The notes under the pieces: model-generated
Database searches by the model: none
The model's input: the letters and a program-made list of their open reading frames with translations, nothing else
Told to the model about the DNA's origin: nothing
Program-made: the position numbers and the translations under genes
NCBI RefSeq assembly: GCF_030687495.1
Contig: NZ_CP117435.1
Span: forward strand, 6,142,501 to 6,206,500
DNA from: Pseudomonas sp. FP453
Lineage (GTDB): Bacteria; Pseudomonadota; Gammaproteobacteria; Pseudomonadales; Pseudomonadaceae
Direction: 5' to 3'
Length of the DNA stretch: 64,000 nucleotides
Part shown: positions 20,386 through 29,416 of the stretch, piece by piece
Layout of the letters: every line of letters begins with the position of its first letter
Numbering within the stretch: the stretch's first letter is position 1

Positions 20386-20417
20386 TGGGCGAACACAGAT
20401 TGCTTTTTTGCTCTGAA

Positions 20418-21962
20418 CTAACGGGCAATACGCCAAGCCTGGCGCAACCGCGCCAGCGCCTCGGCGATGTCAGCCTCAGGCACCGCCGCAAAACCCAAAA
20501 CCAAGCCGGCACGCTGGTCCTCGGGCGTGGTCGATTGCGCCAGCCAATAGCTGCTCAAGCCGTTGATCTCGACCCCCGCCGCGTGAGCCTGCGTCAGCAA
20601 CTGCTGCTCGCGGGCCAGGCTGTCCACGCGCACCGTCATGTGCAGCCCCGCCGCAACGCTGGGCAGTTCGCCCATACCGGGCAAGCCGCAAGGCCAACCG
20701 GCCAGCAAGGCATTGCGCCGGCTCAACGCAGCCCGGCGCATGCGCCGGATGTGGCGCTGAAAGTGCCCGGCGGCCATGAACTCGGCCATCACCGCCTGGG
20801 TGCTGACCTCGGAGTGGCGCATGTCCACGGCCCGGCGCCGGGAAAACGCGTCCACCAGGCCCGGCGGCAGCACCAGATAGCCCAGGCGCAAGGCCGGAAA
20901 CGCCACCTTGCCGAAGGTGCCGACATAGAGCACCCGGCCACTGCGATCCAGCGCCGCCAGGGGAGACAAGGGTGCGCCGCTGTAGCGGTACTCGCCGTCG
21001 TAATCGTCCTCGATGATCCAGCCGCCCGTGCGCGCGGCCCAGGCCAGCAATTCCAGGCGCCGCGCCAGACTCATCACCACCCCCAGCGGGTATTGATGGG
21101 ACGGTGTGACGTAGGCCACACGACAGTCTTCCAGCGTGTTGAGCACCTGGCAGTCGATACCCTCGCCATCCACCGGCACGCCGTGCAATTTCCCCCCGGC
21201 CAGGGCAAACGCATGACCTGCCGCGCGGTAGCCCGGGTTTTCCACAGCGACGCCGTCGCCGGGCTCCACCAGCAACTGTGCACAAAGGCTAATCGCTTGC
21301 TGTGCGCCACTGGTGATCACTATTTGTTCAGCCGCGCACTGCATGCCCCGGGAGCTGCGCAAATAAGCCGCGATCAAACTGCGCAGCCGGGCATCCCCCG
21401 CCGGGTCGCCATAACACAGTTGTTCCAGGTCTGGCTTGCGCCAGAAGGCCCCATTCAGCTTGGCCCACACTTCAAACGGGAACAGATCGAACGCCGGCAC
21501 GCCCACGCGAAAGGCCCGTGGCGGCCCCGCTGGAGGTTGTGACAGATGGTGGGTTTTTATCCGCGCCAAACCGCCGCTGTGGATAACTTCATTGTCGAGA
21601 TCTTCCGGCAAATTTGACCATTTTGTGGATAAGGCTGGGGATAAGCCTGTGCGTAAGCCTGTGGATACTTTTGTGGATAGTTTTTTTGCCGCAGGCAGTT
21701 GCGCCACATAAGTGCCATCACCGACCCGGCTTTCGATAAAGCCTTCGGCATACAGCTGATCGTAGGCGCGCACCACGCTGTTGCGCGAGATCGACAGCGC
21801 CGCCGCCAAGTCGCGGCTGGCGGGCAAGCGCGTGCCACTGACCAGCCGTCCGTCCAGCACCCGTTGGCGCAGGGCGTCATACAGCTGGCGTGTCAGCCCT
21901 TGGCGACGATCCAACTCGATTCCCGCAGGGTTGAAGGACAACGGCGGCGTGATGGGCGACAT
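20418..21962 (-). CDS. MocR-family regulator (GntR HTH fused to PLP aminotransferase fold)
   Basis: A 514-residue MocR/PdxR-type regulator. The N-terminal GntR winged helix spans roughly residues 20-85 (GTRLPASRDLAAALSISRN and VVRAYDQLYAEGF). A linker follows, then a type I aminotransferase-like domain with IIEDDYDGEYRYSG and the PLP-lysine motif VGTFGKVAFPALRLGY. Start at 21962 (MSPITPPL) is preferred; the frame extends 13 codons further. The linker DNA holds repeated GTGGATA words. It is divergent from the PaiB-like gene with an 87-base gap, so it probably controls that operon in response to PLP or an amino compound. Confidence 0.92.
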   Translation of the reverse strand: MSPITPPLSFNPAGIELDRRQGLTRQLYDALRQRVLDGRLVSGTRLPASRDLAAALSISRNSVVRAYDQLYAEGFIESRVGDGTYVAQLPAAKKLSTKVSTGLRTGLSPALSTKWSNLPEDLDNEVIHSGGLARIKTHHLSQPPAGPPRAFRVGVPAFDLFPFEVWAKLNGAFWRKPDLEQLCYGDPAGDARLRSLIAAYLRSSRGMQCAAEQIVITSGAQQAISLCAQLLVEPGDGVAVENPGYRAAGHAFALAGGKLHGVPVDGEGIDCQVLNTLEDCRVAYVTPSHQYPLGVVMSLARRLELLAWAARTGGWIIEDDYDGEYRYSGAPLSPLAALDRSGRVLYVGTFGKVAFPALRLGYLVLPPGLVDAFSRRRAVDMRHSEVSTQAVMAEFMAAGHFQRHIRRMRRAALSRRNALLAGWPCGLPGMGELPSVAAGLHMTVRVDSLAREQQLLTQAHAAGVEINGLSSYWLAQSTTPEDQRAGLVLGFAAVPEADIAEALARLRQAWRIAR

Positions 21963-22049
21963 ATTGGACCTATGAAATGGGTGCCAGATGGATCTTTCCA
22001 CGATCCATTAGCCTGCCTAGGATGCTGGCATTCGCCAAGGAATATTTCC

Positions 22050-22688
22050 ATGTACACACCCCGCGCCTTTGCCCTCGACGACTTGCCCGAACTGCATCAG
22101 CTGATCCAGCACACCCGCCTGGCGCAGTTGGTGACCTTTGGCGAACAGGGCCTGCTGGCCAGTCACTTGCCGCTGCTGCTCCAGCCCGAAGAAGGCCCGA
22201 ACGGCACGCTTTACGGGCACCTGGCCAAGGCCAATCCGCAGTGGCGCGACCTGCAAAATGGCAGCGAAGCGCTGGTGATCTTTGCCGGCGCCGAGGCCTA
22301 CATCAGCCCGGCGTTCTACCCGGCCAAGGCCGAGCACGGCAAAGTCGTGCCCACCTGGAACTACATCGCCGTGCATGCCTACGGCAAAGCCGAAGTGTTC
22401 GACGATGCCGAGCGTTTGCTGGCGGTCGTCACTGCGCTGACGGATCGCCATGAAGGCACGCGCGCCCAACCGTGGAAGGTCAGCGATGCCCCGGCCGACT
22501 ACATCGACGGCATGCTCAAGGCCATCGTCGGCTTTGCCCTGCCGATGGAGCGCCTGATCGGCACGCGCAAGCTCAGCCAGAACCGTAGCCCGGCCGACAT
22601 GGCCGGCGTGCGTGAGGGCCTGGCCGCCAGCCCGGATGCACGCGACCACACCCTCGCCCGCTCTATTCCCCAAGGAGTTGCAGAATGA
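22050..22688 (+). CDS. FMN-binding negative transcriptional regulator family (PaiB-like)
   Basis: A 212-residue protein of the PaiB group, an FMN-binding split-barrel fold. It begins MYTPRAFALDDLPELHQLIQ and carries ASHLPLLLQPEEGPNGTLYG, VPTWNYIAVHAYGKAEVF and the C-terminal MLKAIVGFALPMERLIGTRK, all typical. In Bacillus, PaiB works with the polyamine acetyltransferase PaiA. Here the stop overlaps the start of a GNAT acetyltransferase by four bases, echoing the PaiA/PaiB pairing. AAGGA precedes the ATG. Confidence 0.9.
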   Translation: MYTPRAFALDDLPELHQLIQHTRLAQLVTFGEQGLLASHLPLLLQPEEGPNGTLYGHLAKANPQWRDLQNGSEALVIFAGAEAYISPAFYPAKAEHGKVVPTWNYIAVHAYGKAEVFDDAERLLAVVTALTDRHEGTRAQPWKVSDAPADYIDGMLKAIVGFALPMERLIGTRKLSQNRSPADMAGVREGLAASPDARDHTLARSIPQGVAE

Positions 22689-23131
22689 GTCAGATCGATA
22701 TCCGCCAGGTCAGCGCCGCCGACCACGCTGCGTGGCTGCCTTTGTGGCAGGCGTACTTGAAGTTCTACAACACCGAACTGCCGGACGCGGTCAGCCAAAG
22801 CACCTGGCAGCGCCTGGTCGACGCCAGCGAGCCCACCTACTCGGCACTGGCCTGGCAGGACGGCAAGGCGGTGGGCATGGTCAATTTCATCTATCACCGC
22901 TCCAATTGGAGCATCGAGAATTCCTGCTACTTGCAGGATCTGCTGGTGGACCCGAGCCAACGCGGCACCGGCGTGGGCCGCAAGCTGATCGAATTCGTCT
23001 ACGCCACCGCCAAGGCCGACGGCTGCGCCAAGGTGCACTGGCTGACCCACGAGACCAACGCCACCGCGATCCAACTCTACGAACGCATCGCCGAACGTCC
23101 CGGCTTTATCCAATTTCGCAAAGGTCTTTAA
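22685..23131 (+). CDS. GNAT family N-acetyltransferase
   Basis: A 148-residue Gcn5-related acetyltransferase. The acetyl-CoA-binding motif A is visible as LLVDPSQRGTGVGRKLIEFV near residue 96, with the pyrophosphate-binding QRGTGVG. The C-terminal strand region reads WLTHETNATAIQLYERIAER. The start overlaps the PaiB-like gene (ATGA), so they are translated together. The substrate is not identifiable; a polyamine or amino compound fits the neighbourhood but is inference. Confidence 0.92.
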   Translation: MSQIDIRQVSAADHAAWLPLWQAYLKFYNTELPDAVSQSTWQRLVDASEPTYSALAWQDGKAVGMVNFIYHRSNWSIENSCYLQDLLVDPSQRGTGVGRKLIEFVYATAKADGCAKVHWLTHETNATAIQLYERIAERPGFIQFRKGL

Positions 23132-23141
23132 GGAGCGCAGC

Positions 23142-23822
23142 ATGTCCACTTCCCTCGCCGACTGGAAAGGCGTCCCGGCCCCCACGGTGCAACTGCTTGA
23201 AGGGCGCTTCATCCGCCTGGAAAAGCTCGACCCGGCGCGCCATGGCGACGCTCTGTTCGAAGCCTTGCAAGGCCCTGGCGCCGACCCCAAGCTGTGGGAC
23301 TACCTGCCCTACGGCCCTTTCCCCGAGCGCAGCGCATTCAATGACTGGCTGAACAAGCACGCGGCCCACAGCGACCCGTACTTTTTCAGCGTGATCGACC
23401 GCGCGACCGGCCAAGTGCAAGGCATCCTCAGCCTGATGTCCATCGTGCCCGAGCAAGGCCGTATCGAAATCGGCCACGTGACCTTTGGCGCCCCCATGCA
23501 GCGCTCGCCCAAAAGCACCGAGGCGGTGTACCTGCTGGCCAAGTACGCCTTCGACCAGGGCAACCGCCGCCTGGAGTGGAAGTGCAACAACGCCAATGGC
23601 CGCTCCAAATACGCCGCAGAGCGGCTGGGGTTCAGCTTCGAGGGGGTGTTCCGCCAGCATACGGTGGTGAAGGGCAGGAACCGGGACACCGCGTGGTATT
23701 CGATCATCGACGCGGAATGGCCGGCGATCGGGGCAGGCTTCGAACGGTGGCTGTCGGACGAGAACTTCAAGGACGATGCCCAGGTGAAGACGCTGTTGGA
23801 ATGCCGCACCGCGCCTATCTAA
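23142..23822 (+). CDS. GNAT family N-acetyltransferase (RimJ/RimL type)
   Basis: A 226-residue acetyltransferase of the RimJ/RimL subgroup. It starts with VQLLEGRFIRLEKLDPARH and has GHVTFGAPMQRSPKSTEAVY and LEWKCNNANGRSKYAAERLG near residue 146, typical of this group. It lies ten bases after the previous GNAT gene with GGAGCG as ribosome-binding site, so it is the third gene of the PaiB-GNAT-GNAT operon. Substrate unknown. Confidence 0.92.
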   Translation: MSTSLADWKGVPAPTVQLLEGRFIRLEKLDPARHGDALFEALQGPGADPKLWDYLPYGPFPERSAFNDWLNKHAAHSDPYFFSVIDRATGQVQGILSLMSIVPEQGRIEIGHVTFGAPMQRSPKSTEAVYLLAKYAFDQGNRRLEWKCNNANGRSKYAAERLGFSFEGVFRQHTVVKGRNRDTAWYSIIDAEWPAIGAGFERWLSDENFKDDAQVKTLLECRTAPI

Positions 23823-23901
23823 CTACCACCGGCCTACACCCCCTATCCCTTAGGTTCTCCCTGCAATGGCGTCTCGCGCCGTCCTGATCATGGAGAACCG
23901 C

Positions 23902-26900
23902 ATGAATGCAATAACGTCCATACAGCCTGCCCTGCCAAGCCCGAAACCCCTCAGGGAAAAAGCACTGCTCACCCGCCTGACCGAGGACGGGCCAACCAGC
24001 AATGAAGTGGCCAGCACTCTACTGCGCGCCGAACTGGACACCCTCTACCCCGACCTGAATATTGACCTCGGCAGAACGGTGGTTGGCACCCCGATCTGGG
24101 AGTTCATCGACAACGAGCTGACCTGTGTCGACACCCAATACACGCCCCTGACCTACGTCCTGGCGCGGCTGGCCCTGGAAAGCACCACGGTCAACTATCT
24201 ACAGGGCGAGCACTTCCTCACTCAACAGCCTATGGCGCAACCCCCCATTCAATTGCCGGTCAACATCGAGCAGATCGCCACATTGCTCAATGATTTGGCG
24301 CCGGTGTTTTTCGTCGCCTTCAAGGAGCAGCAACTGGCGTTCTGGAACGCCACGGGGACCCGCCTGCCGCGCTGGCATGAACTGGCCGACGGCCTGGCCG
24401 CCGCGCTGAACATCCAGGAGGTCAAGGGCTGGAATGCCGATCACTGTGACATTGCACGCGGGATCTCGATGTACCCCGACAAACAGCAACGCCTTCTCCA
24501 GCGGCCCGACCTGGCGCATATCCAGGTGTGCCTGCTCGACATTGACACCCCGAACGACAAAAGCTTCAAACACCTCATGCTCGCCGGCACCGCCGTCATA
24601 CAAGGCACGTTCAGGAACGCCGATATCCTGATGATGTACACCCTCGAATACGGTTACGAAACCTTCGCCTCCCTGCAGGATTTAGCGGCATCGGCACAGG
24701 CCAGGCTCAGTCCGTCGATGGGCGAGTTGCCGCTGTCGCTGCGCCTGGTCGAACCTGAGGGGGATTTTTTTGATCACATGGCCTGGGCCCTGATCGCCAC
24801 CCAGCTCAACGCCATCGAAATCGAGGGCTTCAGCAACCTTTTGGAGCAGTTCTCCCCAGCCGCAGCGCCGCCGGACACCGACCCGGATACACAGCGCCTG
24901 AACATGCTCGATGGTGCGATTCCCGAATGGTTGCGCGATGCCTCACCCCAGGCGTTGAACGACTACAGCCAGCACATGCTCGACCTGAGCTCGCTGTACG
25001 GCGATGTGCCCGCGGACTTGTTCCAGATCCAACCCATCAAGGCCTTCGCTCAAGAGAAGATGCGCAACGCCATCATTGCCGACAAACACAACGTCGGTGC
25101 CGACAAGCTGCCACTCGACGAGATACAAATCACCCTTACGGAACCTCTCAACGTCGGGCCTTTTACGCTGCCCAACCCAGTGGGAAGCTACACGCAGACC
25201 CTGGGTGAATATGCACTCAGCAACACCCCGCCCTACCAGGCAACCGTGCGCTTCAAGGACGGGAAAACAGTGCCCGGCTGGCTCACGGACAAGTACCTGA
25301 CGCAGATTTCAGAACAGGTCGATATCGGCCGGGTATATCCGCAACTGATCAGAGAAAAGCTGATTGACGACCCACACGAAGCCCTCCGACAAAAGAATTT
25401 TTACATCCAGCAACTGCGCTCGCTGCTGCCACTGCTGGCGCTGGAATGCAAACTCACCCACCAAGGCAATGTCGACGAGCAGGGCTATCGCTACATCAAT
25501 GAACTGGTCAACCCGACGCCCGGCACGGCGGACCCTATCGTTATCCGCCCATTGTCGATACGGCCCAGCCTGCGCATCAGCCACACATTCGACGATGTCC
25601 TCAACGTCTACATCATCGGCCCCCGGGACTGGCAAAAAGGACCGTGCCTGCTGTATCGCCCATTACTCGAAAACCCGTTGCTACAGTTCCCGTCCCTGCA
25701 AAACCTGAAGTATGAGCTGCACCAGCCGGGGGAGGTCCGGGACTCCATATTGGCGTGGCTACCCAACCGGCAGTTGAGTTTCAACTACTCCCAGTACATC
25801 TTCCCGGCAGGTCTGACCTCGGCCTGGCTGATCAGAGAGCTCGTGACGACGCCGTCGAAACTGCTGGAATGGGGAGGCAGCCCGGTGTTTTCCAAAACCG
25901 AGCTGAAGGGCGATATTTTTGCCGCGTTGTTTGATGCCAACGCAAAGGCCATGACGGAATTGGCGGATCGTGAATCGCTCTCCAACGCAGAGCGGCGCTG
26001 GGCATTGCTGGAAGACAGCGCCTGGGCGATCTTCAATGCCGCTTCAAGCTTCATGAACGGCAACGTCGCTACGGCGGTATGGGTCTGGCAAATTTTCGGT
26101 CAGCTCCAGCACGTGCTGGATGCCCCTGAACAGGGCAACAGTTTGATCAAGTGGCAACGCCTGGGCGACGTGCTCATGGCCTTGGCCATCGTCATTACCC
26201 ATAAGGCCGGGCCCCTGCGCAGGGGCAAAGCCAAATCCCCAAGACCGAGCCACCCCAGCCCCCCCTTGCCCACAACCCCACAAATACGGACCACGGCCTC
26301 AGGCGGTGTACTGGCACACAGTCAATTCTCGACGCTGGCTGTCGAGGGCGTCGTACCGCGCCGGACGCCGGCCCAGTGGGACACCTACCTGGACGCGTAC
26401 AAGGTCAAGGCACCGGACCTCAGCAACAAGCCCGCCCCCGAGCAGCGTCCTGCGCTTTACGACGAGGCGGAAAAAACCTATGCCCAAGTGGATCAGCGGT
26501 GGTTCCAGGTGGCTGAAGATGACGATGCCAACATTCACGTTCTCGACCCTGAAAACCCTTCGCTCACAGGACCTTGCCTGGCCAAGACGCCAGCAGGCAC
26601 CTGGCGTATCAACACGGATCTGCGCCTGCTGCGCAGCAACGAAAGCTTGAAAAGCAAGTTGAAGGCCTCGCGGCTGCTCAGAGCTCAGAAACTCAAGCCC
26701 CTGGAGCAACAATGCGAAACGCTGGAGCAACATGAAAAGGTGCTGAAAAAAGAGATGCACACCCTGCTCAAGTCCCCCACCACCGCGACCCTGTTGGACC
26801 AAAGCCTGTCCAAGTCCCAGGAGCTGATCAGCAATCGTCAAACGTCACTGGCGCTGCTGGAGAAGTGGAGAGACGAAGGCGGCACCATCGGCTATGAGGA

Positions 26901-28383
26901 CAAGCTGCTCAAGCTATACAAGAGTTTGAACACCTACCTGATGACCTGGATCGCGTTCAAGCACGTCGCCTACAACGCCGCTGTCGAGCGCGTCCTGAAA
27001 AGCCGCGAGTCCGATGAGGTGAACGCTCGGCAACAACTCCCGACAGACATCAACGCAGCCACCACCATGGGCAGGGAAATAGACGCCAAGCTCAACGAGC
27101 TGGGTGTCGCAAGACATAAGCTGTCCCGCATGGGAGCCGCCGGGGCCTTGACCGCCCGCCAGATCGAAGTATCCGCGCAGTTTCACTCCCGCTGGGAATT
27201 GAAAGCCAATGAAATCGCGAGCGCCGCCGAACTGTGCGTACGTGAGCAAGCCGCGCAAGACATGGCTGAAGCCCGAAGTACCGTCTACGCAGTGGTGGAG
27301 CGTGCCACTGCGGCCAGCAGAAACATAACGCAAATATTGAAGGATGCCCCCCACGAGGCACAGTTGGAAACACTGGCCGCGAAGGTCGAAGAACTCCAGA
27401 GCATCAGCAATCGGATAGACGAGCTGCCTGGCGAGTTTCCAGAACGGGTCAACCCCAATGCCCTTGGAAACCTGAAAAGCGTCGTCAACGAATTCCTCCT
27501 GTTGGTCCAGAGCAATATTGGCAGCCGACTTCAACAGGAAGCCGAGGCCGGTCTTTCCGGGCGCAAACCTGCCAAGCCGTCTACGTCCAAGCCGTATCCA
27601 ACAGCCAGGATCATCAAAAAACGTCCGCGCGATCAGCCCAAGGAAACGGAAAACATCCCCCAGCAGGAACCGTTGACACTCATCCAGCCGTTGAAGAAAC
27701 AGCCGCCGAAACAAACAAGCGACTACAGCGACATCACCAACCAAGGGCTCCAACTGACCAATGGGCTCGACGCTTTTATCCGTGACACGAAAAAAAGCGC
27801 GCTGAAACCCTTTCGAATACCCGCCGACATGCAGGACCTGTTCGATCTGCATGCCCTCACGCTGGAACAGACCCTCGACGCCTTCGAACCGCTACATGCC
27901 GCCGCCAGGCAGGCTGGCAAAGCCCTTCCGGTAGCCAACATGGCTGTCGAACTCAAAGAAGGCGCAGCCCGGTTGCGCCAGGAAGGTATCAACATCAGAG
28001 CAACCATGCTCAAGCTGCGAAAGCCCCGGCAGGGTTACTTTCAGTGGCTGATCGAGAACGACCAGGTCCGGGTGACGCGCAATGAAACAGGCAGAATCAA
28101 GACCCAGCAGCTCAACGACTACTTCCAGGAATATTTCATTTGCGACTCAGCCAACCTCCATCAGCCGTTATGGCTGGCGCACTTTCACTACTCCACCCTC
28201 AAGGCGCCGGCCAGTCAGTTCACGGCGGCCCATCTCAAGATCGACGACAAATACCTGGCGCGACTCCCCAGCGAAACACAACAAACACTCAATAACCGTT
28301 CAGCGCTGGACAATGTCCTGCGCAGACTGAACGACCCCGTCACCTTGGCCGTGTTCCTGAAGCTTGAGGAGCCTCGCCGCTGA
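23902..28383 (+). CDS. DUF6543 / dermonecrotic-toxin-domain giant protein (intact)
   Basis: A 1493-residue protein without signal peptide, homologous end to end to the broken gene at 12412-17083. Recognisable blocks are FKEQQLAFWNATG near residue 145, DIGRVYPQLIREKLIDDP near residue 475, KGPCLLYRPLLENPLLQFPS near residue 580, NYSQYIFPAGLTSAWLI near residue 630, and NAERRWALLEDSAWAIFNAA near residue 695. From about residue 905 the protein is rich in predicted coiled coil (LKPLEQQCETLEQHEKVLKK). A basic, Pro-rich linker lies near residue 1235. These blocks occur in large Pseudomonas proteins annotated with a dermonecrotic toxin domain. I see no known catalytic motif or secretion signal. ATG 23902 has GGAGA five bases upstream. 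Confidence 0.8.
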   Translation: MNAITSIQPALPSPKPLREKALLTRLTEDGPTSNEVASTLLRAELDTLYPDLNIDLGRTVVGTPIWEFIDNELTCVDTQYTPLTYVLARLALESTTVNYLQGEHFLTQQPMAQPPIQLPVNIEQIATLLNDLAPVFFVAFKEQQLAFWNATGTRLPRWHELADGLAAALNIQEVKGWNADHCDIARGISMYPDKQQRLLQRPDLAHIQVCLLDIDTPNDKSFKHLMLAGTAVIQGTFRNADILMMYTLEYGYETFASLQDLAASAQARLSPSMGELPLSLRLVEPEGDFFDHMAWALIATQLNAIEIEGFSNLLEQFSPAAAPPDTDPDTQRLNMLDGAIPEWLRDASPQALNDYSQHMLDLSSLYGDVPADLFQIQPIKAFAQEKMRNAIIADKHNVGADKLPLDEIQITLTEPLNVGPFTLPNPVGSYTQTLGEYALSNTPPYQATVRFKDGKTVPGWLTDKYLTQISEQVDIGRVYPQLIREKLIDDPHEALRQKNFYIQQLRSLLPLLALECKLTHQGNVDEQGYRYINELVNPTPGTADPIVIRPLSIRPSLRISHTFDDVLNVYIIGPRDWQKGPCLLYRPLLENPLLQFPSLQNLKYELHQPGEVRDSILAWLPNRQLSFNYSQYIFPAGLTSAWLIRELVTTPSKLLEWGGSPVFSKTELKGDIFAALFDANAKAMTELADRESLSNAERRWALLEDSAWAIFNAASSFMNGNVATAVWVWQIFGQLQHVLDAPEQGNSLIKWQRLGDVLMALAIVITHKAGPLRRGKAKSPRPSHPSPPLPTTPQIRTTASGGVLAHSQFSTLAVEGVVPRRTPAQWDTYLDAYKVKAPDLSNKPAPEQRPALYDEAEKTYAQVDQRWFQVAEDDDANIHVLDPENPSLTGPCLAKTPAGTWRINTDLRLLRSNESLKSKLKASRLLRAQKLKPLEQQCETLEQHEKVLKKEMHTLLKSPTTATLLDQSLSKSQELISNRQTSLALLEKWRDEGGTIGYEDKLLKLYKSLNTYLMTWIAFKHVAYNAAVERVLKSRESDEVNARQQLPTDINAATTMGREIDAKLNELGVARHKLSRMGAAGALTARQIEVSAQFHSRWELKANEIASAAELCVREQAAQDMAEARSTVYAVVERATAASRNITQILKDAPHEAQLETLAAKVEELQSISNRIDELPGEFPERVNPNALGNLKSVVNEFLLLVQSNIGSRLQQEAEAGLSGRKPAKPSTSKPYPTARIIKKRPRDQPKETENIPQQEPLTLIQPLKKQPPKQTSDYSDITNQGLQLTNGLDAFIRDTKKSALKPFRIPADMQDLFDLHALTLEQTLDAFEPLHAAARQAGKALPVANMAVELKEGAARLRQEGINIRATMLKLRKPRQGYFQWLIENDQVRVTRNETGRIKTQQLNDYFQEYFICDSANLHQPLWLAHFHYSTLKAPASQFTAAHLKIDDKYLARLPSETQQTLNNRSALDNVLRRLNDPVTLAVFLKLEEPRR

Positions 28384-28404
28384 CTCATTCGGTTCAGTGC
28401 TGGT

Positions 28405-29304
28405 TCAACCCGCCAACTGCCGGGCCAGTACCGCAATGTGCTCCGGCCCGATCCCGCAGCACCCGCCCAGATGGCTGGCACCACGCGCTTGCCAGTCGGC
28501 GGCCCAGTGCAGGTAGCCGGGCGGGTCAAGGTCGTCGCGCAACGGGTCCAGGCCATCGTTGGCCGTGGCTTCCTTGGGTTGCGGCGGGAAGGCGTTGGCG
28601 TAGGCGCCTACGTCAATCTGCACGCCCAGGCGTTCGAACGTCTGACGCGCGGCATCGATCGCATCACCGATCACTTCGGGCTGGCTGCAATTGAACAGCA
28701 ACACCTGCACCCCCAACTGCGCCGCTGCTTCGGCCGCGTCCGCCACCGGCTCGCCGGAGCGCAGGCGCGGCACGTCGTCGGTGTCTTCGTCCTTGAGGGT
28801 AAACGACAGCCAGAACGGTTTGCCGTCCTTTGGCAGCCCGGCCTGGATGGCGCGCGCTTCGGCGATGGAGCTCTGGGTTTCGGCCAGCCACAGGTCGACA
28901 AACGGCGCCAGGCCTTGCACCAGTGGCGTCAGCAGCTCGGCGACGCGCTGCGGCTCGAACAGGTCGGGGCGGTACGAGCCAAACAGTGGCGGCAGCGAGC
29001 CAGCCACCCGCACGGCCTTGCCCGACGCGTCCACGGCACGCCGCGCCAATTCACCCGCCAGCGCCGCCAAGGCCTGGCCTTCGGCGGCGAAACGCGCCTC
29101 GCCGATATGGAATGGCACCACCGCATAGCTGTTGCTGGTGATGACGTTCGCGCCACTTTCGATATAAGCCGCGTGCACCGCTTCCACTGCCTGCGGCGCT
29201 TCGCTCAACGCCAGCGCCGACCATTCCGGCTGCCGGAACGGCGCGCCACGGCGTTGCAGTTCACGGCCCATGCCGCCATCGAGAATTACTGTTGCGTTGG
29301 CCAT
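28405..29304 (-). CDS. Homocysteine S-methyltransferase family protein (MmuM-like)
   Basis: A 299-residue enzyme of the homocysteine S-methyltransferase family, which makes methionine from homocysteine with a methyl donor such as S-methylmethionine. The N-terminus VILDGGMGRELQRRG and the zinc-binding cysteines in LLFNCSQPEV and HLGGCCGIGPEHI are all present. I start it at 29304 (MANATVILDG); an ATG at 29319 giving MSKKHMANA is an alternative and would lie inside a 14-bp palindrome. It is divergent from an amino-acid ABC binding protein gene, suggesting that the imported compound may be the methyl donor or methionine itself. Confidence 0.88.
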   Translation of the reverse strand: MANATVILDGGMGRELQRRGAPFRQPEWSALALSEAPQAVEAVHAAYIESGANVITSNSYAVVPFHIGEARFAAEGQALAALAGELARRAVDASGKAVRVAGSLPPLFGSYRPDLFEPQRVAELLTPLVQGLAPFVDLWLAETQSSIAEARAIQAGLPKDGKPFWLSFTLKDEDTDDVPRLRSGEPVADAAEAAAQLGVQVLLFNCSQPEVIGDAIDAARQTFERLGVQIDVGAYANAFPPQPKEATANDGLDPLRDDLDPPGYLHWAADWQARGASHLGGCCGIGPEHIAVLARQLAG

Positions 29305-29315
29305 ATGCTTTTTAC

Positions 29316-29347
29316 TCATAAGCTTATGAAAATAACTCACTATGAGA
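29316..29347. promoter_or_regulatory. Palindromic operator candidates between homocysteine methyltransferase and ABC genes
   Basis: TCATAAGCTTATGA (29316-29329) is a perfect 14-bp palindrome. Directly after it, CTCA and TGAG arms surround CTA (29337-29347). Both lie in the 112-base AT-rich divergent intergenic region. A shared regulator binding site is a reasonable guess. No known consensus is recognised. Confidence 0.4.
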
Positions 29348-29416
29348 GTCGTTCTTATAACTATTTAATACGTTCAATTCAGTACATAACAACTCTTTTT
29401 TCTAACGGTGCTCTTC

